Under the pieces are notes generated by a model. That model was not told the origin of the DNA and searched no databases. It was given only the letters and a program-made list of their open reading frames with translations. This document shows positions 1 to 8,573 of a DNA stretch of 64,000 nucleotides, in pieces; within the stretch, counting starts at the first letter, position 1; each line of letters opens with the position of its first letter. The position numbers and the translations under genes were made by a program. The stretch comes from Streptomyces longisporoflavus (GTDB taxonomy: Bacteria; Actinomycetota; Actinomycetes; Streptomycetales; Streptomycetaceae): NCBI RefSeq assembly GCF_014649775.1, contig NZ_BMTR01000015.1, positions 124,001-188,000 on the forward strand, given 5' to 3'.

Positions 1-768
1 AAGTTCCTCCCGCATGGCCGCGGACAGGCCGGGCGCCGGAGCGATCTCGACGAGCTTCTGGTGGCGGCGCTGGGCGCTGCAGTCCCGCTCCCAGAGATGG
101 GTGACCTCGCCGGTCGTGTCGCCCAGGATCTGCACCTCGATGTGCCGGGCGCCGACCAGGAGTTCCTCCGCGTAGAGCTCCGCGCGCCCGAAGCCCTGCA
201 AGGCCTCCGAGCGGCAGCGCTCCCAGGCGTCCGCCAGGTCGTCCGGGTGCAGCACGGCCCGCATGCCGCGCCCGCCGCCGCCACCGACGGCCTTCACCAT
301 CACCGAGCCCGACGGGCCGAGCCCGGCCAGGAACTCGGCGGCCCCGGCGAGGGTCGTGGCACCGTCGGTGCCCGCCAGGACGGGTACGCCCAGGCGTACG
401 GCGAGCTCACGCGCGCGTGCCTTGTCGCCGAACAGGCCGATCACCTCGGGGGAGGGGCCCACGAACCGCAGCCCGGCTTCCGCGCAGCGCGCCGCGAAGT
501 CGGCGTCCTCGCTCAGGAAGCCGTATCCGGGGTGCACCAGTTCGCACCCGGAGCGCCGGGCCGCGGCGAGCAGCGCGTCCCCGTCCAGGTAGGCGGCGGG
601 ACCCGCCCCGCCCAACGGCTGCGCCTCGTCGGCCAGTCGCACATGCCGCGCGGCGGCGTCGTCCTCGGCGTACACGGCGACCGTACGCAGGCCGGCCGCC
701 GCGGCGGCCTGCAGGACGCGGACGGCGATCTCCCCGCGATTGGCGACGAGTACGGCGGCGGAACCCAT
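1..768 (-). CDS. Biotin carboxylase / acyl-CoA carboxylase alpha subunit, N-terminal part (runs off left edge)
   Basis: The 256 visible residues are the N-terminal half of a biotin carboxylase, which carboxylates biotin with ATP and bicarbonate as part of an acyl-CoA carboxylase. Visible family motifs are LVANRGEIAVRV at the N-terminus, HPGYGFLSED, a GGGGGRGMR ATP-grasp glycine loop, HIEVQ and ERDCSAQRRHQK. The ATG at 768 follows a CAGGAGG ribosome site. The 3' end and any biotin-carrier domain lie outside the window, so the substrate (acetyl, propionyl, methylcrotonyl or other) cannot be told. It is divergent from a TetR gene across a shared palindrome. Confidence 0.9.
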   Translation of the reverse strand, partial: MGSAAVLVANRGEIAVRVLQAAAAAGLRTVAVYAEDDAAARHVRLADEAQPLGGAGPAAYLDGDALLAAARRSGCELVHPGYGFLSEDADFAARCAEAGLRFVGPSPEVIGLFGDKARARELAVRLGVPVLAGTDGATTLAGAAEFLAGLGPSGSVMVKAVGGGGGRGMRAVLHPDDLADAWERCRSEALQGFGRAELYAEELLVGARHIEVQILGDTTGEVTHLWERDCSAQRRHQKLVEIAPAPGLSAAMREEL

Positions 769-812
769 GGAGCCCTCCTGAAGTCCTCCGGAAGTCTGGC
801 GCCGCCATGCTC

Positions 813-836
813 ATTGACATTGGCGTCAACGTCAAT
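813..836. promoter_or_regulatory. Near-palindromic TetR-type operator between biotin carboxylase and tetR
   Basis: A 24-bp imperfect palindrome with outer arms ATTGAC and GTCAAT and inner TTGGCGTCAA lies in the 79-bp divergent gap, 11 bp before the TetR GTG and 45 bp before the carboxylase ATG. It is the only strong dyad in the gap. Its position suits a repressor shutting both promoters, and binding by the adjacent TetR protein is inferred. Confidence 0.65.
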
Positions 837-847
837 AAGCTCGCCGC

Positions 848-1474
848 GTGGCACGCAACCAACAGCCCTGGGCGACCCGCACCGCCCGCGACCGCAGCGA
901 CGCTCCGGCCCGCGGGCGGCTCCTGGACGCCGCCGAGACCGTGTTCGCCCGGCGCGGCTACGGCGCGACGACCATCGCCGACATCACCGCCGAGGCGGAG
1001 GTCTCGCGGGCGGGCTTCTATGTGTACTTCGCGTCCAAGGAGGAGATCTTCCGCGTCCTCGCGGTGCGCGTGCGGGACGCGTTCCTCGCCGCGCAGGACG
1101 TGCCGGGTGTCGACCAGGACGACGTCCGCGAGGTCGTCGGGGCGTCCACCGCAGCGTTCATCGCCGCGTACGCCCGGCATCTGCCGCTCCTGCGTCTCCT
1201 CGAACAGCAGGCGCAGACCGACGACGACGTGCGCGCCGTGTGGCAGGAGACCCAGGAACGCCCGATCCACCGCTCCGCGCGCTACATCCGCCGTCTCGCG
1301 GCCGAGGGCAGGGCCGCTCCGGTCGCCGATCCGCTCGCCGTGGCCCGGGCGGTCGGCGGCATGAGCATCCAGTTCGCCCGTCTCACGGCGAGTGACCCGA
1401 GCGGGTACGACGCGGCCGTGCGCGACGTGACCGCCATGTTCCTGCACCTGCTCGGAATCGGTCCCGACCGCTGA
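848..1474 (+). CDS. TetR family transcriptional regulator
   Basis: A 208-residue one-component repressor. The N-terminal TetR_N helix-turn-helix spans roughly residues 23-70, with a family-typical VFARRGYGATTIADI stretch and a recognition helix around SRAGFYVYFASKEE. The remainder is an all-helical ligand domain of normal length. The GTG start at 848 lies only 11 bp after the palindrome and shows no clear ribosome site, so the mRNA may be leaderless. The neighbouring divergent biotin carboxylase is the likely target, and an acyl-CoA-type ligand is plausible but inferred. Confidence 0.88.
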   Translation: MARNQQPWATRTARDRSDAPARGRLLDAAETVFARRGYGATTIADITAEAEVSRAGFYVYFASKEEIFRVLAVRVRDAFLAAQDVPGVDQDDVREVVGASTAAFIAAYARHLPLLRLLEQQAQTDDDVRAVWQETQERPIHRSARYIRRLAAEGRAAPVADPLAVARAVGGMSIQFARLTASDPSGYDAAVRDVTAMFLHLLGIGPDR

Positions 1475-1498
1475 TCTCCCGTGGCCGGCCTGCGTGGC

Positions 1499-2194
1499 TC
1501 ACGACTGCCGGCGGGTGAGCGAGGCCAGATGGTCCCAGGCGGCCCGCGCCGTGAAATCGGCCTGGCCGCCCCGCAGCAACAGGCCCGCCGACGCGAAGGC
1601 CTCCGCGTCCGCGTGGGCGGTGACGTAGGGGATCGCGATGCAGCGCATGCCCGCCGCGTGCGCCGCCGCCGCCCCCGGAGCGGCGTCCTCCAGGACGACG
1701 CAGTCGGCCGGGTCCGCGCCGAGGAGCGCGGCCGCGGCCAGGAAGACGTCCGGTGCGGGCTTGCCGTGCGCGACCTCGTCGGCCGAGACGACCGTGGTCA
1801 GGAACGCGTCGAGCCCGGTGCCGGAGAGGATCGCCTCGATGGCGGCGCGGGACGACCCGGAGGCCACGGCCATCGGCACTCCGGCCCCGTGCAGCCGCTC
1901 GACGAACTTGCGCATCTGAGGGAAGACGTGGGTGTCGGCGCGGGCCAGGGCGAGATAGCGCCGGTCGAGCTCGGTGAGCAGTTCCGCCACCGGTACGCCG
2001 ATGCCGTACCGGTCCTTCCAGGTGGCGAGGGTCTCCCGGGTGCCGATCCCGACGTACCGCTCGTTCTCGGCCCAGGTGTACTCGACCCCGTGCTCGGCGA
2101 GCAGCTCGCGCGAGGCCCCGTAGTAGTTCGGCTCGCTGTCCACGAGAGTGCCGTCGAGATCGAAGATGACGGAGATGCCGCCGAGGTCGCTCAT
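1499..2194 (-). CDS. HAD-superfamily phosphatase (beta-phosphoglucomutase / GS-like)
   Basis: A 231-residue haloacid-dehalogenase-like hydrolase, subfamily IA with a helical cap. Motif I is FDLDGTLVDS with nucleophile Asp12 and acid Asp14. Motif II is VASGSSR, motif III is the Lys of GKPAPDVF, and motif IV is VLEDAAPG. Such proteins dephosphorylate small phosphosugars or similar metabolites, and the substrate cannot be read here. An ATG ten codons upstream (2224) is possible, but the protein then carries an untypical N-terminal extension and overlaps the Lrp gene. The gene follows the Lrp gene on the same strand, probably in one transcript. Confidence 0.85.
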   Translation of the reverse strand: MSDLGGISVIFDLDGTLVDSEPNYYGASRELLAEHGVEYTWAENERYVGIGTRETLATWKDRYGIGVPVAELLTELDRRYLALARADTHVFPQMRKFVERLHGAGVPMAVASGSSRAAIEAILSGTGLDAFLTTVVSADEVAHGKPAPDVFLAAAALLGADPADCVVLEDAAPGAAAAHAAGMRCIAIPYVTAHADAEAFASAGLLLRGGQADFTARAAWDHLASLTRRQS

Positions 2195-2220
2195 GCCGTC
2201 AAGCATGCCAAAGCCGCAGA

Positions 2221-2709
2221 TCACCGCTGCTGAGGGGCGGCGGCGGCCCGGCCGATCGACTCGACGAGCGGAAGCAGGCGGTGCGGGACACGCTCGCGCA
2301 GGGCCATCTCCGTACGGGTACGGACCACGCCCGGCATCTGGATCAGCTGCTGGACGACATCCTCCAGATGTCCGTTGTCCCGGGCGACGACGCGGGTCAG
2401 CAGATCACCGCCACCGGTGATCGAGAACGCCTCGATGATCTCCGGCACGGCGGCAAGCGCGTCGCCCACTTCGTCCAGATGCCCCTGCGTGACCTCGATG
2501 TGCACGAAGGCGAGCACCGGATGCCCGAGCGCGGCAGCCGAAAGCGACGGCCCGGTCCCGGTGATGACCCCGTCCCGCTCCAACCGATCGAGCCGAGCCT
2601 GCAAAGTCCCCCGGGCAACCCCGAGCACCCGCGCATACTCCCGCACGCTGGTACGGGGCTGCTCCAGAAGGAGCCGCAGAATCCGGGTGTCGAGCTCATC
2701 GACGGCCAT
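2221..2709 (-). CDS. Lrp/AsnC family transcriptional regulator
   Basis: A 162-residue protein with the Lrp fold. An N-terminal HTH (residues 1-60) starts LDTRILRLLLEQPRTSVREYA and contains GVARGTLQARLDRLERDGVI. A RAM ligand-sensing domain (about 68-145) includes VLAFVHIEVTQG and the glycine-rich turn SITGGGDLL. Members respond to amino acids and act as dimers or octamers. It is adjacent to the HAD gene downstream, and a small inverted repeat lies 40 bp upstream. Confidence 0.9.
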   Translation of the reverse strand: MAVDELDTRILRLLLEQPRTSVREYARVLGVARGTLQARLDRLERDGVITGTGPSLSAAALGHPVLAFVHIEVTQGHLDEVGDALAAVPEIIEAFSITGGGDLLTRVVARDNGHLEDVVQQLIQMPGVVRTRTEMALRERVPHRLLPLVESIGRAAAAPQQR

Positions 2710-2748
2710 GACGCAGGATCTCCCCGACTAGGAGGGGCGGAACCTCGC

Positions 2749-2769
2749 GACTGTACCAATGGAACAGTC
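2749..2769. promoter_or_regulatory. Inverted repeat upstream of the Lrp gene
   Basis: GACTGT and ACAGTC form a perfect 6-bp inverted repeat around a 9-bp centre (accaatgga), 21 bp in all, 40 bp upstream of the Lrp ATG and just past the malY-like stop. Spacing and symmetry suit an Lrp/AsnC dimer site and autoregulation. Binding is inferred. Confidence 0.45.
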
Positions 2770-2778
2770 CGGGCCGCC

Positions 2779-3948
2779 TCAGCGAGCGCGCTGGACCGCC
2801 CGTACCGCCTCGATCAGGGCCGTGATGCCCCGGTCCGTCTTGGTGCGGGGGCAGCCCGCGTTCAGGCGTAGGTGGCCCGGGGAGCCGTAGGACGTGCCGG
2901 GCATGATGGCTGTCTTTTGTGTTTCGATCAGTTCGCGTTGCAGGGCCTCGTCGCTCACGCCCAGGGGGCGTACGTCGATCCAGGCGAGGTAGCCCGCTTG
3001 GGGCGGGGTCCAGTTCAGGGTCGGGAACGCCTCGGTCAGGCGGTCGGCGATCAGTTGGAGGTTGCCGCGCACGTAGGTGCCCAGGGCGTCCAGCCAGGGG
3101 GCTCCCTCCCGGTAGGCCGCGATGTGGCCCACCAGGGACAGCACTGCCGGTGACGAGAGGCCGTCCGCTTCCTTGAGCCGGCGCAGGTACGCGTCGCGAG
3201 TGGCCGAGTCGCCGAAGATTCCGTAACTGCCCGTCAGAGCAGGGATGTTGAAGGACTTCGAGGCCGATGTGACGATCGCCCAGCGGTTGCCCTCGGCGGA
3301 GTGCAGGGACCAGGGGCGGTGGACGTAGGGGGGATGCGCGAGGTCCGAGTGGATCTCGTCGCTGATCACCGCGACGCCGTACCGCGCGCACAACTCCGCC
3401 ATGCGGTCGAGCTCGGCCTCCGTCCACACGTGGCCCGTGGGGTTGTGGGGGGAGCACAGGAGAAGGATCGACGTGGTCGGCAGGGCCAGCAGGCGTTCCA
3501 GTTCCTGCCAGTCGCCGAGCCCGCAGCCGAGCAGCCGTCGTTCGTGCGCGGCGATGGTCTTGGGGAAGGCGTCGTAGGTCGGGGTGTGCACGACGACGCC
3601 GTCGCCGGGGCGCGACCACAGGCGCAGGAGCTGGGAGATCTGGTAGATCACGGACGGGCCGTAGACGATCGACTCCGGGCGCACCTCGGCCGCGTGGCGC
3701 GTGCCGTACCAGTCGACGACCGCGGAGAGGAAGTCGTCCTGGCGCCAGCGCGAGTAGCCGAGCACGCCGTGGTCGAGCCGGCCGCGAAGCGCCGAAAGCA
3801 CCTCGGGCGCCGTCTCGAAGTCCATGTCCGAGATGGTGAAGGGCAGCAGGTCGGGGACGCCGAAGCGGTCCTCCACGTAATCCCACTGCGTACACCAGGT
3901 GCCGTGCCGGTCGACCGGGGCGTCGAAGTCGTAGAAAGGTGCGGGCAC
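2779..3948 (-). CDS. malY-like: MalY/PatB family PLP-dependent C-S lyase / aminotransferase
   Basis: A 389-residue fold-type I PLP enzyme of the MalY/PatB cystathionine beta-lyase group. Visible motifs are CSPHNPTGHVW, the aspartate turn VAVISDEIHSDL, and the PLP-binding lysine in TSASKSFNIPAL. These enzymes cleave cystathionine or cysteine conjugates to pyruvate, ammonia and a thiol. The GTG start lies 3 bp after the stop of the PTS permease gene, so the two are surely co-transcribed. E. coli pairs malX (PTS EIICB) with malY in the same order, so the operon is a recognisable cross-phylum pair. It may instead act only in sulfur amino acid metabolism. Confidence 0.88.
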   Translation of the reverse strand: MPAPFYDFDAPVDRHGTWCTQWDYVEDRFGVPDLLPFTISDMDFETAPEVLSALRGRLDHGVLGYSRWRQDDFLSAVVDWYGTRHAAEVRPESIVYGPSVIYQISQLLRLWSRPGDGVVVHTPTYDAFPKTIAAHERRLLGCGLGDWQELERLLALPTTSILLLCSPHNPTGHVWTEAELDRMAELCARYGVAVISDEIHSDLAHPPYVHRPWSLHSAEGNRWAIVTSASKSFNIPALTGSYGIFGDSATRDAYLRRLKEADGLSSPAVLSLVGHIAAYREGAPWLDALGTYVRGNLQLIADRLTEAFPTLNWTPPQAGYLAWIDVRPLGVSDEALQRELIETQKTAIMPGTSYGSPGHLRLNAGCPRTKTDRGITALIEAVRAVQRAR

Positions 3949-3951
3949 CGG

Positions 3952-5556
3952 TCAGCCCACCTTGACCATCGGCGCGATCGCGTCCTTCACCGACTGCACC
4001 TGCGGGCCGATGATCACCTGGACGTTGTGCGCGTCGAGCTTGATCACTCCCACCGCTCCCAGCTTCTTCAGACGCGCCTCGTCCACCTGCTCCGCGTCCG
4101 CGACCGTCATGCGCAGCCGGGTGATGCAGTTGTCCAGGCTCTGGATGTTCCCGGCGCCGCCGATCGCGTCCAGGATCGCCACCGCGTCGTACTTCCCCGC
4201 GATCAGTTCCCGCGGAGCCGCGTCCGTCGAGTCCGTGGCTGCCTCGTCCTCCGCCGCTTCCTCCTCCGCGGGCTCGTCGCGGCCCGGCGTCTTGAGGTCG
4301 AAGCGGACGATGGCCCAGCGGAAGAGGAAGTAGTACGCCGCGAACCACACCGCGGCGATGACCGGGATCAGGTACCACTTCGTGGTCGTGCCCTGCAGGA
4401 CGCCGAACACGAGCCAGTCGATGACATTGCCGTCGGTGTTGCCGATGAACACGCCCAGTACGGCGGCGGTCAGGAACCCGAGGCCGACGAGGACGGCGTG
4501 GATCAGGTACAGCCACGGCGCGATGAACAGGAACAGGAACTCGAGCGGCTCGGTGATGCCGCCGACGACGCACGCGACGACGCCGGAGACCAGGAGCGCC
4601 TTGATCTCCGGGCGCATCTTCCTGTTCGCGCAGTGGTACATCGCAAGGGCCGCACCCGGAAGCCCGCCGAGGTAGACCGCCATCTTGCCCTGGGACAGGA
4701 AGTGGGTGGCGTTCGTGACCGACTCGCCGGGCGCGCCGGAGCAGTTGAGCTGCGCGTAGAAGAGATTGAGGGCGCCGGAGACCTGGTCACCGCAGACCGC
4801 GCCCGAGCCGCCGACATCGGTGAAGCGGAACATGGCGACGAGGATGTGGTGCAGGCCGATCGGCCGCAGCAGCACCTCGCCCATGCCGAAGAAGAACGGG
4901 CCGAAGACGCCCGCGTGGCCGATCGCGCGCCCGATGTCGGTGATCCAGCCGTTGAACGTCGGCCACACCAGCGGAATCAGCAGGCCGAGCAGGCTGAGTA
5001 CGAGCGTCGAGATGATCGGGACGAACCGCAGACCGCCGAAGAAGGCCAGCGCGTCCGGCATCCGCTGCGTACGAAACCGCTGGTGGAGGACGCTGACAAC
5101 GATGCCAACAGCGACGGCGCCGAGCAGTCCCGTATCGATGGACTGGATGCCGATCACATCGGCGATGCCGTAGTGGGCGATGGCCTTCTCGTCCTCGAGG
5201 TCCACGCCCTTGGCGGTGAGGTAGAAGTTCACCGCCAGGTTCATGGCCGCGAAGCCGACGAAACCGGAGAACGCCGCGACGCCCTTGTCCTCGCGGGCCA
5301 GGCCCAGCGGGATGGCTATCGCGAACAGCACGGGCAGGAACTTGAAGGCGACGAGGCCGGTGCCGGCCATCCACGTGAAGACGAGGTGGAAGCCCTCGCC
5401 CTGGAGGAAGGTCAGATTGTCCGTGACGGCCTCGCTGGAGAGCGAGGAACCGATGCCCAGCATGATGCCGCAGAACGCGAGCAGGGCCACCGGGAGCATG
5501 AACGTCTTGCCGAGGCCCTGGAGGAACTCCCAGAGCGCGGACTTGGTCTTCTGCAT
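3952..5556 (-). CDS. malX-like: PTS EIICB glucose/maltose-type permease (MalX-like)
   Basis: A 534-residue membrane permease of the glucose/glucoside PTS family, near the length of E. coli MalX. The EIIC part has about ten hydrophobic segments and the family signature GGITEPLEFLFLFIAPWLY in the substrate-binding region. After an acidic Ala/Glu linker (about 420-445) comes an EIIB domain with the phosphorylated cysteine in SLDNCITRLRMTV. No EIIA is encoded nearby, so phosphate must come from a separate EIIA. It would import and phosphorylate a hexose or glucoside, and the sugar is not readable. It is first in a two-gene operon with the MalY-like lyase. Confidence 0.9.
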   Translation of the reverse strand: MQKTKSALWEFLQGLGKTFMLPVALLAFCGIMLGIGSSLSSEAVTDNLTFLQGEGFHLVFTWMAGTGLVAFKFLPVLFAIAIPLGLAREDKGVAAFSGFVGFAAMNLAVNFYLTAKGVDLEDEKAIAHYGIADVIGIQSIDTGLLGAVAVGIVVSVLHQRFRTQRMPDALAFFGGLRFVPIISTLVLSLLGLLIPLVWPTFNGWITDIGRAIGHAGVFGPFFFGMGEVLLRPIGLHHILVAMFRFTDVGGSGAVCGDQVSGALNLFYAQLNCSGAPGESVTNATHFLSQGKMAVYLGGLPGAALAMYHCANRKMRPEIKALLVSGVVACVVGGITEPLEFLFLFIAPWLYLIHAVLVGLGFLTAAVLGVFIGNTDGNVIDWLVFGVLQGTTTKWYLIPVIAAVWFAAYYFLFRWAIVRFDLKTPGRDEPAEEEAAEDEAATDSTDAAPRELIAGKYDAVAILDAIGGAGNIQSLDNCITRLRMTVADAEQVDEARLKKLGAVGVIKLDAHNVQVIIGPQVQSVKDAIAPMVKVG

Positions 5557-5678
5557 GTGTGCGGGTCTTTCGGGCCTGAGCGGAGGCGTGCAATGACCGG
5601 CCCGTGGATACGGTGTGCGCGCCGCGGGCCAGGACGGCGGCCGGTCACATGCCGGCCGCAGGGATCGCCTGTCGATCA

Positions 5679-5703
5679 GCGTGGAAAGTCCGTCGATCCA
5701 CGC
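5679..5703. promoter_or_regulatory. Inverted repeat in the malX upstream region
   Basis: The 267-bp gap between malX-like and the aldehyde dehydrogenase gene has no credible gene. It holds a perfect 7-bp inverted repeat, GCGTGGA and TCCACGC, with an 11-bp spacer. Around it GTCGATC occurs three times (from about 5671, 5692 and 5710). This is a candidate operator for the PTS operon, about 125 bp upstream of its ATG. No adjacent regulator gene is obvious. Confidence 0.4.
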
Positions 5704-5823
5704 CGAAGGTCGATCGATCCGCCCCGACGGATGAGATCACAGCAGCTCGTGGACTGTCCATGGTCGAAAGTCCCGACCCCCCTGGGCGTCCCCCGGCCCG
5801 GTGCCGGGCGGCGTCAGGCGGCG

Positions 5824-7152
5824 TCAGCGGAGCGGCACGTCAAGGCGGGCCTTGCGGTGGCTGAACGTGGCGATGGAGTGCGGCCCGTGGTAGTTGCCGA
5901 CACCGCTCTCGCCGACGCCGCCGAACGGCAGGTCGGGGACGCGGAGATGAGCCATCGGAAGGCCGAAGCCGAGCCCGCCCGACGAGGTCTCGTCGGCGAG
6001 GCGCTGCCGCGTCGTCTCGTTCTCGGTGAATCCGTAGAGGGCGAGCGGCTTGTCGCGGTCGTTGATGAACGCGATCGCCTCGTCGAGCCCGTCGACGTTC
6101 ACGATCGGCAGTACGGGACCGAAGATCTCCTCCCGCATCACCGGCTCGTCGGGCTTCACGTCGGTGAGCACGGTCGGCGCGATGTAGACGTCGTCGCGGT
6201 CGCTCTGCCCGCCGAACGCCGTCGTTCCGGAGTCGAGGAGGGCGGACACCCGGTCGAAGTGCCGCTCATTGACGATCCGCCCGTACGTCTGGGAATTCTT
6301 CGGGTCAGCGCCGAACACCCGCTCCACGGCCGTGCGCAGCTCCTCGGCCAGCGCGGCGGCGGTGTCCGGGTCGGTGAGGACGTAGTCGGGGGCGACACAC
6401 GTCTGTCCCGCGTTGCGGAACTTGGCCTCGGCCAGGCGTGTGGCTACGGCGGCCACGTCCACGTCACGGTCGACGAACGCCGGTGACTTGCCGCCGAGTT
6501 CGAGGGTGACCGGGGTGAGGTGCTCGGCGGCGGCACGCATCACGATGCGGCCGACGGTGCCGTTGCCGGTGTAGAAGATGTGGCCGTACCGCTGGGCGAG
6601 CAGCGCGGTGGTCTCCGGCACGCCGCCCTCCACGACGGCGACCGCGTCCGTGTCCAGGTACTCGGGGATGAGCCGGGCGATCAACTCCGAGGTGGCCGGG
6701 GTGACTTCGCTGGGCTTCAGGACGACGGCGTTGCCCGCGGCGAGCGCGCCCACGAGGGGGACGAGCAGCAGCTGGACGGGGTAGTTCCACGGCGCGATGA
6801 TCAGGACGGTGCCGAGCGGTTCGTACCGCGTACCGGCGGTCGAGCCCTCGGGCAGCCCCGCGAGCGCCTCGGGCGCGAGCGGCTGGGGGCTCAGCCACTC
6901 CTCCAGATGGGCCAGCGTGTGGTCGATCTCCCGTACGGGGAAGTCGACTTCGGCGGTGTACGCCTCGGTGCGCGGCTTGCGCAGATCGGCGTACAGGGCG
7001 TCCGCGATGTCCTCGCGGTGCTCCGTGAACAGGGAGCGCAGCTGGGTGAGCTGCTGCCTGCGCCAGGCCAGGGGCTTGGTGCGGCCGGAGGCGAAGGTGG
7101 CCCGGAGCCCGGCGACGAGCGCCTCGGGGTCGAGTGCTTCGGGGGCGTTCAT
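5824..7152 (-). CDS. Aldehyde dehydrogenase family protein (class 3-like)
   Basis: A 442-residue NAD(P)-dependent aldehyde dehydrogenase. The cofactor region includes IAPWNYPVQLLLVPLVGA and LKPSEVTP, the general-base glutamate is in LELGGKSP, and the catalytic cysteine is in NAGQTCVAPDY. The short length and lack of the long N-terminal extension fit the class-3 / coniferyl-aldehyde group. It lies 70 bp downstream of a TetR gene that follows a DJ-1-family gene, all on the minus strand. Together they suggest reactive aldehyde detoxification. The exact substrate is unknown. Confidence 0.92.
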   Translation of the reverse strand: MNAPEALDPEALVAGLRATFASGRTKPLAWRRQQLTQLRSLFTEHREDIADALYADLRKPRTEAYTAEVDFPVREIDHTLAHLEEWLSPQPLAPEALAGLPEGSTAGTRYEPLGTVLIIAPWNYPVQLLLVPLVGALAAGNAVVLKPSEVTPATSELIARLIPEYLDTDAVAVVEGGVPETTALLAQRYGHIFYTGNGTVGRIVMRAAAEHLTPVTLELGGKSPAFVDRDVDVAAVATRLAEAKFRNAGQTCVAPDYVLTDPDTAAALAEELRTAVERVFGADPKNSQTYGRIVNERHFDRVSALLDSGTTAFGGQSDRDDVYIAPTVLTDVKPDEPVMREEIFGPVLPIVNVDGLDEAIAFINDRDKPLALYGFTENETTRQRLADETSSGGLGFGLPMAHLRVPDLPFGGVGESGVGNYHGPHSIATFSHRKARLDVPLR

Positions 7153-7222
7153 GAGGGTTCTCCTCGGGGTCTGTGCGTGTGGGGGGGGTGCGTGTGTGTG
7201 GGGCGGGGAGAAGGGAGTGAGG

Positions 7223-7789
7223 TCAGCCGGCCGGCGTCGTGACCGGTGAGCCGAGGAGTCCGGTCAGGAGCGCGTCCGTGGCGGGGACGAACAGATCGCG
7301 CCCGTCGGACACGGACTCCAGGCCCATGACGAGGGCGATGCAGATGTCGGCGGCCTCGCCGGGGTTCGCCGAGGCGGGGGTCCCCGCCTCGGCGAACAGA
7401 TCGACGAGTATCCGCCGCAGCGAGCCGGTGAAGCCGTGGCAGATGTCGCCGAAGAGGCGGGTCTTCTCGTCGAGGAGCTCGGCGGAGTGCGGCGAGTCCC
7501 CGGCCAGGCGCAGGACCAGGTCCAGCTTGGCGTCGAGGACGCCCCGGATGCGCTCGGCGATCGGGGCGTCCTCGGCCGCCGCCTGCCGGGCACGCGCGAG
7601 CGCCTCGGCGTGCAGGCGCTCGGCGAGCTTGCGGAACGCGTCGTCCTTGTTGCGTACGTACTGATAGACCGCTGACCGGGACACGCCCATCGTGGAGGCG
7701 ATGTCGTCCATCGTCGTGCGCCGTACGCCATACCGGGTCAGGGAGTCGTAGGTGGCGTCGAGGACCTCGTCGAGCCGGTCGGTGGCCAT
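7223..7789 (-). CDS. TetR family transcriptional regulator
   Basis: A 188-residue TetR protein. The HTH covers about residues 8-55 (TYDSLTRYGVRRTTMDDIAS, then MGVSRSAVYQYVRNKDDAF). The C-terminal helical domain is of usual size. It starts 4 bp after the DJ-1-like stop and precedes the aldehyde dehydrogenase, so it is the middle gene of a three-gene operon that it probably regulates itself. Confidence 0.88.
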   Translation of the reverse strand: MATDRLDEVLDATYDSLTRYGVRRTTMDDIASTMGVSRSAVYQYVRNKDDAFRKLAERLHAEALARARQAAAEDAPIAERIRGVLDAKLDLVLRLAGDSPHSAELLDEKTRLFGDICHGFTGSLRRILVDLFAEAGTPASANPGEAADICIALVMGLESVSDGRDLFVPATDALLTGLLGSPVTTPAG

Positions 7790-7793
7790 GAGG

Positions 7794-8489
7794 TCAGGCC
7801 AGCTTCTTGAGGAGCTCGTCCGCCAGGGGCGCCGCGGACGCCGGGTTCTGACCGGTGATCAGGTTGCGGTCGACGACCACCTTGGGGGCCCAGGCCGGGC
7901 CCTCCCGGAAGTCGGCGCCCGCCGCGACGAGCCGGTCCTGGAGCAGCCACTTGGCCTTCTCGGCGAAGCCGGCCTGCGTCTCCTCGGCGTTGGTGAAGCC
8001 GGTCAGTTCGTACCCGGCGAACGCGTTGGAGCCGTCCTGGCGGGTGGCCGCGAGCAGCGCGGCCGGGCCGTGGCAGACGACGCCGAGCGGCATGCCGATC
8101 TCCAGGGCCGTGGTGAGGAGCCTGCCGGATTCCGCGTTGACGGCGAGGTCCTCCATCGGCCCGTGCCCGCCGGGGTAGAAGACGGCGGCGTAGTCGGCGA
8201 GGTCGACCTCTTCCAGCTTGAGCGGTTCGAGGAACTCGCTGCTCTCCGCGAGGCTCGCCGCGACCTTGTCGGCGGCCTCCTGGCCGCCGTTGACCTCCGG
8301 CGCGAGGCTGGCCTGGTCGACGGTCGGCACGACGCCGCCCGGTGTCGCGACCACGACCTCGTGTCCGGCGGCCTTGAACGCCTCGTACGGCGCGACGGCC
8401 TCCTCGGCCCAGAAGCCGGTCGGGTGCTGGGTGCCGTCGGCCAGCGTCCAGTGGTCGGCGCCGGTCACGACGAACAGAATCTTGGACAT
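7794..8489 (-). CDS. DJ-1/PfpI (Hsp31-like) family protein
   Basis: A 231-residue class I glutamine amidotransferase-like protein of the DJ-1/PfpI superfamily. The nucleophile elbow is LGVVCHGPAALL with the reactive cysteine, and an upstream AVFYPGGHGPMEDL supplies the acidic partner region. Close relatives act as glyoxalase III, deglycase or holdase chaperones. Its operon partner, an aldehyde dehydrogenase, makes a role in methylglyoxal or other electrophile detoxification reasonable, though this is inferred from context. Confidence 0.88.
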   Translation of the reverse strand: MSKILFVVTGADHWTLADGTQHPTGFWAEEAVAPYEAFKAAGHEVVVATPGGVVPTVDQASLAPEVNGGQEAADKVAASLAESSEFLEPLKLEEVDLADYAAVFYPGGHGPMEDLAVNAESGRLLTTALEIGMPLGVVCHGPAALLAATRQDGSNAFAGYELTGFTNAEETQAGFAEKAKWLLQDRLVAAGADFREGPAWAPKVVVDRNLITGQNPASAAPLADELLKKLA

Positions 8490-8514
8490 GTGTCTCTCCG
8501 AGGCTGTGATGTCT

Positions 8515-8536
8515 GACGTTCTGTGCTCAGAGCGTC
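8515..8536. promoter_or_regulatory. Inverted repeat between DJ-1 operon and divergent lysR
   Basis: GACGTTCTG and CAGAGCGTC are 9-bp arms with one mismatch, separated by tgct. The repeat lies 26 bp upstream of the DJ-1 ATG and 38 bp before the likely LysR start. It could be the operator of the TetR or of the LysR protein. A perfect CCCATATGGG palindrome at 8593-8602 spans a second possible LysR start. Confidence 0.45.
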
Positions 8537-8573
8537 AGGTGGTGCTGTCCTCGAAGGTAGGCGGGTGTACCCG

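Noticed and set aside
5604..5864. 86-codon plus frame in the malX upstream gap
   Set aside because: It overlaps the aldehyde dehydrogenase 3' end and has no ribosome site. The gap is better read as regulatory.
3301..6486. 1061-codon open frame on the plus strand
   Set aside because: It lies antisense to malY-, malX- and aldehyde dehydrogenase-like genes. Its product is Arg/Gly/Asp-rich low complexity with no fold. It is an artefact of third-position GC.
8567..8572. GGGTAC on the minus strand before the DJ-1-like gene
   Set aside because: No G-N2-T element at 14-16 bp spacing was found, so it is not called a SigB promoter.
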